The notes below the pieces were generated by a model, which searched no databases, had not been told where the DNA came from, and worked only from the letters and a program-made list of their open reading frames with translations. From Gammaproteobacteria bacterium (GTDB taxonomy: Bacteria > Pseudomonadota > Gammaproteobacteria > Steroidobacterales > Steroidobacteraceae): a DNA stretch of 64,000 nt. Location: positions 1 through 64,000 of the forward strand of contig JAQGOE010000091.1 of the NCBI GenBank assembly GCA_028293725.1, read 5' to 3'. Positions 52,957 through 61,246 of this stretch are shown one piece after another (the stretch's first letter is position 1; each line of letters begins with the position of its first letter). Made by a program: the position numbers and the translations under genes.

Positions 52957-53868
52957 GTGACTGTCGATTACAACGCGGAAAAATTCTACGCGGGCCTCGT
53001 CGAGCACCGCCTCATCATCCCGGTCGGAGTGCAGGGTGCATTCGGCCGCGGAGCGGTCTTCGAGGATGTCCTCGAGCGTTTCAACGGCCTGGTCTCGCAG
53101 CTGTCGAAAAACGATAACGCCGAGTTCTATACCTTCCCGCCGGTCATCAGCCGCAAGGTGTTGGAAAAGGTCAACTACCTCGACTCGTTTCCGCACCTGT
53201 GCGGCGCGGTCTACAGTTTCTTCGGCAAGGAGCTGCAGGCGATCGCGCTGGCCAAGCGCGTGCACGAGGGCGAGCCGTGGGGCGACATGCTCGGCATGAC
53301 CGACGTGGTGTTGAATCCCGCCGCCTGCTATCCCGTCTATCCGAGCTTCACCGGTGTCGTGCCCAAGGGCGGCCGCCTCGTGACCATGTTGAATTGGGTC
53401 TACCGTCACGAGCCCTCGCCGGAACCGACACGCATGCAGTCCTTCCGGGTGCGCGAGTTCGTCCGCGTCGGTACGCCCGATGAAGTGGTCGAATGGCGCG
53501 ACATGTGGCTGCAACGCGGCATCGATCTGTTGACCTCGCTCGGCCTGCCCGCGAAATCCGACGTTGCCTCCGATCCGTTCTTCGGCCGCGGCGGCAAGAT
53601 CCTCGCCGCCGGCCAGAAAGAGCAGAAGCTCAAGTTCGAAGTGCTGGTCCCGGTGATCTCGGCGGAGGATCCCACCGCCGTGTGCTCGTTCAACTTCCAC
53701 CAGGAGCACTTCGGCTCCACCTTCGACATCCGCACCCAGGACGGCAATGTGGCCAACACGGCCTGCCTGGGCTTCGGCCTGGAGCGCATCGTGATGGCGC
53801 TCTTCAAGACCCACGGCTTCGACCCCGGCAAGTGGCCGACGGAAACGCGCCGCCTGCTGTGGCCCTAG
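52957..53868 (+). CDS. Amino acid:[carrier protein] ligase (class II aaRS-like)
   Basis: 303 aa from GTG 52957 (GGGAGAAGG upstream). It is a truncated homologue of atypical seryl-tRNA synthetase with no tRNA-binding domain. Zinc ligands by family pattern: Cys124 (NPAACYPVYPSF), Glu167 (SFRVREFVRVG) and Cys270 (NTACLGFGLERI). Class II motif 2 is around FRVREF and motif 3 around GLERIVMAL. Characterised relatives activate glycine or alanine with ATP and load it on the phosphopantetheine of a partner ACP. The likely partner is the carrier protein at 48044-48298. Confidence 0.9.
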   Translation: MTVDYNAEKFYAGLVEHRLIIPVGVQGAFGRGAVFEDVLERFNGLVSQLSKNDNAEFYTFPPVISRKVLEKVNYLDSFPHLCGAVYSFFGKELQAIALAKRVHEGEPWGDMLGMTDVVLNPAACYPVYPSFTGVVPKGGRLVTMLNWVYRHEPSPEPTRMQSFRVREFVRVGTPDEVVEWRDMWLQRGIDLLTSLGLPAKSDVASDPFFGRGGKILAAGQKEQKLKFEVLVPVISAEDPTAVCSFNFHQEHFGSTFDIRTQDGNVANTACLGFGLERIVMALFKTHGFDPGKWPTETRRLLWP

Positions 53869-53876
53869 AGCCTGAC

Positions 53877-54860
53877 TTGAGCCAGCCACCGGCGAGCGTT
53901 CTGCGGGGGCTCGATCCCGCCAACTACCCGCGCAGCGTTCTGCATGCGGAGAGTTGTGTCTGGGTGGAGAAGAACTGTTACGTCGACATCTGGATCGAAG
54001 TCATTCACGCGCTCGGCCTCGAGCCGCGCGCCATCCTGCCTTTCGTGGCCGCCATCGACTTCGAAGGCGACCAGTGGACGTTCTTCAAACCTCCGCACGG
54101 CGAGCTGAACGACCTGTACGGCATCGACGTGCAGGAGCTGAACGTCTGGCGCCCGTTGCTCGAGCACGCGCTCGAACACCTCGCCGCCGGCAAGCTGATC
54201 TCAACGGAAGCCGACGCATTCTGGCTGCCCGACACCTCCGGGACGGACTACCGGCGCCAGCATACGAAGTCGACCATCGTGCTGAACGATCTCGATCTCG
54301 AGAACCGTACCCTCGGCTACTTTCACAACGCCGGCTACTACCGCTTGGAGGGCGAGGATTTCGCGCGTACCTTCCGGCTCGACGTCCCACCGGACCCCAC
54401 ATTCATGCCCCTGTTCGCCGAAGTCGTGCGGATCGATCGTGTGATCCGCCGCCCTGAGGCAGAGCTGGTCGCGATGTCGCGTGAGCTCTGGCGTCGCCAC
54501 CTGGGGCGCCGTCCCACGCGCAATCCGGTTAGAAGCTTCCAGGAGCGCTTCGAGCGCGACCTGCCCGGCCTGCAGGAAAAGGGGCTCGCTCATTATCACG
54601 CCTGGGCTTTCGGAACGATCCGGCAGCTCGGCGCGGCCTTCGAGCTGGCAGCGCTCAACCTCAAGTGGCTCACCGCCAACGGCACCCCCGGCCTCGAGAC
54701 GGCCACCGCCGCCTTCGAGCAGCTCGCGAATACCAACAAGACGCTCATCCTCAAAGGCGCTCGTGCCACCAACAGCAGACGTCCCCTCGACGGCGCGCCG
54801 CTGTTCGACGCCATGGCTTCCGCCTGGGAAAACGGACTCGGCTCGTTGCACGAGCTTTAG
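53877..54860 (+). CDS. DUF1839 family protein
   Basis: 327 aa from TTG 53877, 8 nt after the ligase stop; there is no ATG nearby and the frame upstream overlaps the ligase. Conserved stretches: SVLHAESCVWVEKNCYVDIW, DFEGDQWTFFKPPHGELNDL, YGIDVQELNVW and FHNAGYYRLEGEDF. DUF1839 proteins are found almost only next to aminoacyl carrier protein ligases. The Cys and the DQWTFFKPP segment hint at an enzyme, perhaps a transferase taking the aminoacyl group from ACP, but no function is proven. Confidence 0.82.
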   Translation: MSQPPASVLRGLDPANYPRSVLHAESCVWVEKNCYVDIWIEVIHALGLEPRAILPFVAAIDFEGDQWTFFKPPHGELNDLYGIDVQELNVWRPLLEHALEHLAAGKLISTEADAFWLPDTSGTDYRRQHTKSTIVLNDLDLENRTLGYFHNAGYYRLEGEDFARTFRLDVPPDPTFMPLFAEVVRIDRVIRRPEAELVAMSRELWRRHLGRRPTRNPVRSFQERFERDLPGLQEKGLAHYHAWAFGTIRQLGAAFELAALNLKWLTANGTPGLETATAAFEQLANTNKTLILKGARATNSRRPLDGAPLFDAMASAWENGLGSLHEL

Positions 54861-54913
54861 GCTTTAACGCCTCGGTCACGATCCTTTGTCGTTGAAAATG
54901 ATAGGATTCCCGG

Positions 54914-56107
54914 ATGCAGATCCGAGTACTGGTGGATGTCTATCCGCATCCATTCAAACCCTATTTCGACGTGCAGTTCGAGGAATGGCGCCGCGCCGGC
55001 CATGACCTGGGCGTCTTCTCCCTGGCGAGGATTCCTGGAGCGATCAGCCCGGTAAGCGTGACGACGGTGAAATCACTGCGTGAGGCGCCGCTCACGCTTA
55101 CGCTGCGTGGCCTCGCGCGGTTCATAGGTGCGCCGCTACGGAGTCTGAAGCTCGCCAAGGCAGCCGGCTCCCTGCTGGAAGGCGTCAAATTGCTCGCCCT
55201 CGATGCACAGCTGCCGCTCACCGCTCCGGACGTCTTCTTCATGCACAACCTTGCGGCTGGCGCGCGAGTCTGGTACCTGAAGCGTGTTTTTCCGCGTGTT
55301 CCCGTCGGACTCTACTACCACGGTGGAGAGATTCCAGGCGTCGCCGCCATCACCCGGGAACAGGCCGGGCGCGCCCTGCAGGGGACCGACCTGGTGCTCA
55401 CCAACACCCAGAGCTCGGCCAGCGAGATCGTGGAGCGTGGCGCACGCGCGGACCAGATCCGCATCGTGCCGGTGGGCTTCCGACTCGAGGACTACCCTTG
55501 GCTGGAGAATCGGGCGTATCAACCGAACGGACGCTTCCGGATCGTGTCGGTGGGCAGGATGGCACCCGAGAAGGGCTTCGACGTCGCCATTCGCGCACTG
55601 AGCGAGTTGCATCGGCGCGGCACGGTCGCTTTCGAGTACACCCTCATCGGCGACGGACCCGAGATGGCCAACATCCGGCGCGTCGTGCAGGAGTGTGGCA
55701 TCGAGTCACTCGTGCGCTTCACCGGCGCCCTGCCTATTACCGAAGTCGTCAAGGCACTCAGTAATGCCGACGTGCTCGTTCTGCCGAGCGTGCCGCGACA
55801 CACCTGGAGGGAGAACCAGGCCTGCGTGATGCAGGAGGCCATGCTCATGGGCACGGTCGTCGTGGCGGCGGACATCGGTGGCGTCTCGGAGTCAATTCCC
55901 GAGGAAATGCGGAAGTTTCTCTTTCCTCCCGGTGAGCAGCAGCCGCTCACGGACAGTATCGAGCGCCTGCTCCGCACGGGCGCCACGGCGCTGCGCGAGC
56001 TGGGCCGCGTGGGACGGAATTTCGTGATACGTAAGTACGATGTGCGCGAATTGAATGCGCGGATCCTGACAGTCCTGCATGAAGTGAAGGACCAGCGTGT
56101 TATCTGA
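54914..56107 (+). CDS. GT4 glycosyltransferase
   Basis: 397 aa. N-domain IRVLVDVYPHPFKPYFDVQFEEW with FMHNLAAGARVWYLKRVFP and GLYYHGGEIPG. The C-domain has RIVSVGRMAPEKGFDVAIRA, YTLIGDGPEMANI, VRFTGALPITEV and ENQACVMQEAMLMGTVVVAADIGG, with the E-x7-E donor motif. Similar to transferases in capsule and EPS clusters. 53 nt after DUF1839, overlapping the next gene by 11 nt, so it links the carrier-protein module to sugar chemistry. Confidence 0.87.
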   Translation: MQIRVLVDVYPHPFKPYFDVQFEEWRRAGHDLGVFSLARIPGAISPVSVTTVKSLREAPLTLTLRGLARFIGAPLRSLKLAKAAGSLLEGVKLLALDAQLPLTAPDVFFMHNLAAGARVWYLKRVFPRVPVGLYYHGGEIPGVAAITREQAGRALQGTDLVLTNTQSSASEIVERGARADQIRIVPVGFRLEDYPWLENRAYQPNGRFRIVSVGRMAPEKGFDVAIRALSELHRRGTVAFEYTLIGDGPEMANIRRVVQECGIESLVRFTGALPITEVVKALSNADVLVLPSVPRHTWRENQACVMQEAMLMGTVVVAADIGGVSESIPEEMRKFLFPPGEQQPLTDSIERLLRTGATALRELGRVGRNFVIRKYDVRELNARILTVLHEVKDQRVI

Positions 56108-57260
56108 ATCAGTAGCCGACAGCCTGCGTGTGAGCGTTCTGTCGGCGGGCGACGGGCCGGCGCTGAGCGCGTTTTATCGCGCGGTGTGGAGCTCGAGCAG
56201 CGCGCCCGAGGAGCCTGCGTCGGATGCAACTGACTCGCGCATACCCTGCCCTTTTACAGCCGATCCGCCACCGGTGGTAGGTGTCTACGCGGGCGCGGAT
56301 CTCATTGGCCATCTGGGCTCGATTCCAACGGAGTTCTGGGACGGACAACGCGGCACCGGCGCCCACTGGCTCAAGGGCCTGATGGTGCTGGAGCAGTATC
56401 GCAACGGGCCGATCGGCTACCAACTCGTGAAGGAGATGATGAAGCAGGTCGCCGTTACCGCGGTCATGACGGTAGCACCGGCGGCTCGCCGCCTGTTCCA
56501 GGCGGTTGGCTTCAAGGACCTCGGCTCGGTCCCCAACTACGTCAGCGTGATTCGTCCCACACGAGTGTTACGAGCGATCGATGTGGAACGACTGGGGTTG
56601 ACGTCGCTCCCCCGTGCGTTGCGAACGATGCTGGGCCTGTCGCGCCTGCCACCGGTCGCCTGGGTTGGAGGTAGCCTGGCGGCCGTGGGACTGGGCCTGG
56701 TCGATGGCGCGAATCACCTGACCTGTCTGGGCTTGCGGGCCCGCATCGGCGCGACACCCCCGGGCGTTGCCGAGACGGACGCGGTTTGGGAGCGACTCCG
56801 GACCCAACTGGACCTGTCGCCCTCTCGCTGCGGCGCCTACATGGAATGGCGCTACGCCGGTCACCGGCCCGGACGCTACGAATTCATCGAAGTCCGCCGC
56901 GGCAGCCAGCTCGTGGCACTGGTGGTTGTAAGGCGACCCGAGAGAGTTGACGACCCGCGGCTGGCGGGCTTGCGTGTCGGGCTCGTCGTCGATCTGGTGG
57001 TCGATCCCACCGATACCGCGGCGGTCACCGCAGCCTTCCTGGCCGCGCGAAAATGGGGAAAAAAAGCCTCTTGCGACGCGGTTCTGTTAACTTTATCCCA
57101 CCTTGGCGTGGGGCGGCTTGTGAAGCGACTCGGCTTCATTAGAATTCCGGGAAACGTGCATTTCATGCTGCGTGCCCCCGCCGGCGCGCCAATAACGGCC
57201 CCCAAGGACACCGGGCGCTCCTGGTTGACACGTGGCGACGCGTGGGGCGACGATATTTGA
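56097..57260 (+). CDS. Large GNAT-family acyltransferase (two GNAT-like halves)
   Basis: 387 aa from GTG 56097. First half: GLMVLEQYRNGPIGYQLVKEMM is a GNAT acyl-donor loop, then VAPAARRLFQAVGFKDLG. Second half (about 215-370): CGAYMEWRYAGHRPGRYEFIEV, VVDLVVDPTDTAAVTAAFLAARKWGKK, VKRLGFIRIPGN. Proteins of this size and layout occur in polysaccharide loci and are thought to transfer acyl or aminoacyl groups to amino sugars; they can use acyl-ACP. The next gene encodes an ACP. Donor and acceptor not known. Confidence 0.75.
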   Translation: MLSESVADSLRVSVLSAGDGPALSAFYRAVWSSSSAPEEPASDATDSRIPCPFTADPPPVVGVYAGADLIGHLGSIPTEFWDGQRGTGAHWLKGLMVLEQYRNGPIGYQLVKEMMKQVAVTAVMTVAPAARRLFQAVGFKDLGSVPNYVSVIRPTRVLRAIDVERLGLTSLPRALRTMLGLSRLPPVAWVGGSLAAVGLGLVDGANHLTCLGLRARIGATPPGVAETDAVWERLRTQLDLSPSRCGAYMEWRYAGHRPGRYEFIEVRRGSQLVALVVVRRPERVDDPRLAGLRVGLVVDLVVDPTDTAAVTAAFLAARKWGKKASCDAVLLTLSHLGVGRLVKRLGFIRIPGNVHFMLRAPAGAPITAPKDTGRSWLTRGDAWGDDI

Positions 57261-57280
57261 TTCTTGCGGAGAGAAGGCAG

Positions 57281-57541
57281 TTGACCGACCCGATTCAAAG
57301 CAGGCTCGAGCAGATCTTCCGAGCCGTGTTCGAGCTGCCGCCGGATGCGCAGGTTCTGAACATCCGCCAGATCAACTTCCGCAAGTGGGACTCACTCGGC
57401 CACGTGCTGCTCATGTCGGCCGTTGAAAGCGAGTTTGGCCTCGAGATCAACATCGCCGCGAGCGCCAAGCTCACCTCCTTCGAGTCTCTGGAGCTCTACC
57501 TGACGGAGAACGCCCGTGACCGAAGCGCGGTTCACGGTTGA
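57281..57541 (+). CDS. Acyl carrier protein, canonical DSL motif
   Basis: 86 aa from TTG 57281, with GGAGAGAAGG directly upstream; a GTG 13 codons earlier would overlap the GNAT gene. Ser38 in FRKWDSLGHVLLMSAVE is the phosphopantetheine site. Helix III LTSFESLELYL follows. Overlaps the MaoC-SDR gene by 26 nt, and FkbH follows, so this ACP likely carries the glyceryl or acyl unit handled by those enzymes. Confidence 0.87.
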   Translation: MTDPIQSRLEQIFRAVFELPPDAQVLNIRQINFRKWDSLGHVLLMSAVESEFGLEINIAASAKLTSFESLELYLTENARDRSAVHG

Positions 57542-58616
57542 GGTCGACGCCGAGGCTCCGATTGCCTTTGCACGACTGAGCGGCGACTGGAATCCGCTCC
57601 ACACCCGCGCCGACTATGCGGCGCGCACTCCTTTCGGCCGTCCCGTCCTGCACGGCGCCTACCTGAGCGGCCTGCTTTCGCGACTGGCCGGCATGTTTCT
57701 GCCTGGCGAGAAGTGCCTGCTCCATGGGATCTCGTTACGTTTCATAGCGCCCGTACAACCTCCGGTAACGCTCGCCGTCGCCGGCAAACTCATCGACGGC
57801 TCGATGGAGCAGGGTAGGGTCGGTGTGCGCATCACCGACGCGGTTTCCGGGACGGCCTATGCCGAAGGTCATTATGACTTCGGACTGCACACTTCCGGGG
57901 AAACGACCGCCCCTGCTGTCCACACCGCCGCGCCCGCCACTGCGGGAGCGAGCACGGTTCTGGTTACTGGCGGCTCGGGCGCGCTCGCCAGGGCCGTACT
58001 CGCGAAATTGTCGCCCACGGGGGCGCTCGGTGTGTCGCGCTCTTCGAGCGGCCCGGGCCTCATCAAAGGGACCACGGCCACCGAGATTGAAGCTGCACTC
58101 GAGGGGCGGCGCATCTCCGCCATCGTTCACTGCGCGTGGCCATCTCCCGACAACGAGTCGCTGACAGACCTCACGGATGTTCGCGCCGCCACCGAATTCA
58201 ACATCGCCGCACCGTTACGCGAAGCCATCGAGCTGGCGCAACTGCTGAAAAAGCGCGGCACGGCCGACAGCATGCTCGTGCTCATCGGCTCGACGGCCGC
58301 GGAGCCCGGTCGTCATAACTATCGCATGCCGCTTTACACCTTGAGCAAATCGCTCGTCCCCACCCTGTGCCGGGTGCTGGCGACCGAGCTCGCCGTCTCC
58401 TCGCAGCGCTGCGTGGCCGTTGTTTATGACGTAATCGAAGGCGGAATGAATGGCCGCCTCAGTGCGAGCGCGCGTATCGCCCACAAAGATCGCTCGCCGT
58501 TCGGACGCATCGCCTCGCCCGACGAGGCCGCCGAGCAGTTGGTCTGGATTCTGAACAACAAGAGCTTCCTGGCCTCCGGATCGACCCTGGAGCTGACCGG
58601 AGGCGCCGCGCCGTGA
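57516..58616 (+). CDS. MaoC-like dehydratase fused to short-chain dehydrogenase/reductase
   Basis: 366 aa from GTG 57516. Residues 1-125: hot-dog (R)-hydratase, catalytic Asp24 and His29 in SGDWNPLHTRADYA followed by TPFGRPVLHGAYL. Residues 145-366: SDR with TGGSGALA (151-158), Ser259 in IGSTAAE, and Tyr274-Lys278 in YTLSK. Together these reactions (reversible 3-ketoacyl reduction and dehydration on ACP) equal half of a fatty acid elongation cycle. Downstream FkbH overlaps by 4 nt. Confidence 0.83.
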   Translation: MTEARFTVEVDAEAPIAFARLSGDWNPLHTRADYAARTPFGRPVLHGAYLSGLLSRLAGMFLPGEKCLLHGISLRFIAPVQPPVTLAVAGKLIDGSMEQGRVGVRITDAVSGTAYAEGHYDFGLHTSGETTAPAVHTAAPATAGASTVLVTGGSGALARAVLAKLSPTGALGVSRSSSGPGLIKGTTATEIEAALEGRRISAIVHCAWPSPDNESLTDLTDVRAATEFNIAAPLREAIELAQLLKKRGTADSMLVLIGSTAAEPGRHNYRMPLYTLSKSLVPTLCRVLATELAVSSQRCVAVVYDVIEGGMNGRLSASARIAHKDRSPFGRIASPDEAAEQLVWILNNKSFLASGSTLELTGGAAP

Positions 58617-60244
58617 ACTTCCTGCAAGCACATGCTGCCGTGAAAGGCTTGCGCGACGGCAAGCCGTTGCGCTTTACGTTGGTCTGCTCGGGGGTCACCG
58701 CGACTCTCGAGCTCTTCCTGCGCGCACACGCCGCACAGGAAGGCATTGACGCGCAGGTCGACACCATTCCCTTCAACTCGCTAGCGCAAAGGATCCGCAC
58801 CAAGGACACTTCCGGCATGTTGGAAGTGTTTCTGTTGCTGCCGTGGGACCTCCTGCCGGTGGCGGACTGGCGCACGGGCCTGCCCGGCAACTCGGTCAGT
58901 TATGAACAGGCGGAGGTCGTTCTCTCCGAGCATGTGCAGCTGCTTTCCCAGCGCTCCGCCGCACGCTTCGTCTACCTGCAGGCTCCGATCCCACCGCTGG
59001 GAACCACAGCGGCGGCGGCGCGCGCGCTCGAAACACAAGTTCTGGCGGCAGCCCGCCGTGTCGGCGCCGCTGAATTGCCCCGTCAGTGTTTCAACCTGGC
59101 GTCTTACTTCGAGACCGGCAATCCGCTCGCCTCGCAGTCCCTGAGCGAGATCGCCGGACAAATCATCCAGGCGGCGCTCGCCGCGCGGCGTGAGCCGAAG
59201 AAAGTCCTGGTCACCGACCTCGATAACACTCTCTGGAACGGCGTGATTGGCGAGGACGGCGTCGATGGCATCGCCTACGGGCCCGAAGGGCGTGGCTATC
59301 CGTTCTTCGCCTACCAATCGCTGCTCCACAAGCTACGGCAGGAGGGCACGATTCTCGCGGCCGTGAGCCGCAATGACGCCGACCTGGCGCTGGCTCCTTT
59401 CAAACGCGGACAGATGACCCTGCGCGAGGCTGACTTCGTCGCCATCATCGCCAGCTACAATTCGAAGTCCGCGCAAATCAGTCAGCTCGCGCAGGAGTTG
59501 AATCTCGGCCTCGATTCCTTCGTCTTCGTCGACGATAACCCCATCGAGCTCGAGGAAGTCGGGCGGGCGCTGCCGACGGTCGAGCGCGTCCTGTTCGAGG
59601 GCAAGCCGGCCGCATTGCCGGACTTGTTCGAGCGATTGACTGCACTGTTCGGAAAGGCCACGCTGACCGAAGAGGATACCAAGCGGACCGAGATGTACCG
59701 GGCGCGTCTCGGAAGCGCGGTGCCGAGCACCGCCGCGGGTGCGGATCTGACCGAGTTCCTGAGCTCCCTGGAGATGAAGCTGACGATCCGCGAGCGCGCG
59801 CTCGGTGACCACGCGCGCTGCCTACAGCTCATCAACAAAACGAACCAGTTCAATTTCAACGGCCGCCGCCTGAGCGAGGCCGAGCTCGAATCGACCCTCA
59901 CGGCTGGCGGCCACCTGATAGGGGTGACCCTCGATGATCGCAACGGGACTCACGGCGAAGTGATCGCTTGCCTGATCGATGCGGCGGGCACCGTCGAATC
60001 CTTCGTCATGTCCTGTCGCGTATTTCAACGACGTGCCGAGTTTGCGTTCGTCGCCTGGCTGGCGGCGCAGTCGTACGCGCCTCGGGAGTACCGCTATATT
60101 CCCACCGAGCGGAACGAGCCGGTCCGTATGTTTCTCGAACAGTTGCAACAGAGCACCAGCGAAGGATTGATCCCGTTCGAGGGGCAGCGCGTGGCGATGG
60201 AGTGCGCCTCGGACCTGGCCCTGTTCCGCGTCACCGCCACATAA
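58613..60244 (+). CDS. FkbH-like HAD-IIIC family protein
   Basis: 543 aa from GTG 58613 (4-nt overlap). N-terminal SGNH-like region (1-195), HAD domain with VTDLDNTLWNGVIGEDG (DLDNT 202-206), AVSRND and FVDDNPIELEEV, then a GNAT-like C-terminal domain (INKTNQFNFNGRRLSEAEL, HGEVIACLID). FkbH-type enzymes take 1,3-bisphosphoglycerate, dephosphorylate it and load glycerate onto an ACP; others act in polysaccharide or glycan acyl transfer. The ACP at 57281-57541 is the obvious partner. Confidence 0.87.
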   Translation: MNFLQAHAAVKGLRDGKPLRFTLVCSGVTATLELFLRAHAAQEGIDAQVDTIPFNSLAQRIRTKDTSGMLEVFLLLPWDLLPVADWRTGLPGNSVSYEQAEVVLSEHVQLLSQRSAARFVYLQAPIPPLGTTAAAARALETQVLAAARRVGAAELPRQCFNLASYFETGNPLASQSLSEIAGQIIQAALAARREPKKVLVTDLDNTLWNGVIGEDGVDGIAYGPEGRGYPFFAYQSLLHKLRQEGTILAAVSRNDADLALAPFKRGQMTLREADFVAIIASYNSKSAQISQLAQELNLGLDSFVFVDDNPIELEEVGRALPTVERVLFEGKPAALPDLFERLTALFGKATLTEEDTKRTEMYRARLGSAVPSTAAGADLTEFLSSLEMKLTIRERALGDHARCLQLINKTNQFNFNGRRLSEAELESTLTAGGHLIGVTLDDRNGTHGEVIACLIDAAGTVESFVMSCRVFQRRAEFAFVAWLAAQSYAPREYRYIPTERNEPVRMFLEQLQQSTSEGLIPFEGQRVAMECASDLALFRVTAT

Positions 60245-60247
60245 AGT

Positions 60248-61246
60248 ATGTATCCCGGTGGTAAACGTTTTGCCTTCACCGTCTTCGACGATACGGACGT
60301 TGCCACCCTGGATTCGATCCGTCCGGTCTACGATCTGCTGTATGACCTGGGATTTCTGACGACAAAAACAGTCTGGCCGCTGAGTTATGACCAGCCGAGC
60401 TCTTACGCGGGATCGAGCTCGCTCGAGGATGACGAGTACCGCGAGTACCTCCTCCTGTTGCAATCGCGGGGCTTCGAGATCGCCTCCCACGGCGCGACGA
60501 TGGAGACTTCACTGCGCGCCGACTCGGAACGCGCGTTGCAGTTGTTCCGCAGTGTCTTCGGCCACGGACCGACCTCGTATGCAGCCCACTCGCGCAACCG
60601 GGACAACCTCTACTGGGGACGTCACCGCTTTCAGTTCGGCCTCTGGCGCGGGCTTTATCAAACGCTGGCCGGTCGGCGTGATCCGGAATACTCCGGTCAC
60701 ATCGTCGGATCTGACGTCTATTGGCTCGATCTGGTGCCCGAGCTGCGCTATATCCGCAATTTCACCTACGACGGTGTCGACCTGAATCGCGTCACGCCGC
60801 ATATTCCCTACCGGACCGCGAAGACGGCGGCGGTACATGGCTGGTTTCCGTCATGCGACGCCGACAACGTTGAGGAGTTCCTCGAACTGCTGAGCCCCGG
60901 CAACCAGGAAGCGCTCGAGAAAGCGGGCGGTCTGTGCATCGTCAGCACTCATTTCGGCAAGGGTTTCATCCGTAACGGCCGCGTGCGCGACGATGTAGCA
61001 CGGACACTCGAAGTATTGAGCAAGCGCCCCGGCTGGTTCGTTCCGCTCACCCCATTGCTGGATCACCTGGCAGCCGCTCGTGGAATCACGAGCCTCACCG
61101 GCCCGCAGTTGTTTCGTCTCGAAGGCCTCTGGTTCGTGCATATGCTGCTGCGCCGCCGCCGCCACCGCCGTTACGAAGCGACCGAGACGCCTTTCCTCAT
61201 AGCCGCTCAGAAAGCGCGTGCCGCGCGACTGGAGCGCACGGCATGA
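60248..61246 (+). CDS. Polysaccharide deacetylase-like protein
   Basis: 332 aa. Starts GKRFAFTVFDDTDVATLDSI, where FDDTD is the metal Asp segment of NodB-type deacetylases; GFEIASHGATMETS supplies the His-containing motif 2 (SHGA). The later STHFGKGF may hold the last His. The normal RxPxG motif is not clear. Probably deacylates a sugar or carrier-linked glycan in the cytoplasm (no signal peptide). 3 nt after FkbH and 4-nt overlap with the acyltransferase. Confidence 0.7.
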   Translation: MYPGGKRFAFTVFDDTDVATLDSIRPVYDLLYDLGFLTTKTVWPLSYDQPSSYAGSSSLEDDEYREYLLLLQSRGFEIASHGATMETSLRADSERALQLFRSVFGHGPTSYAAHSRNRDNLYWGRHRFQFGLWRGLYQTLAGRRDPEYSGHIVGSDVYWLDLVPELRYIRNFTYDGVDLNRVTPHIPYRTAKTAAVHGWFPSCDADNVEEFLELLSPGNQEALEKAGGLCIVSTHFGKGFIRNGRVRDDVARTLEVLSKRPGWFVPLTPLLDHLAAARGITSLTGPQLFRLEGLWFVHMLLRRRRHRRYEATETPFLIAAQKARAARLERTA

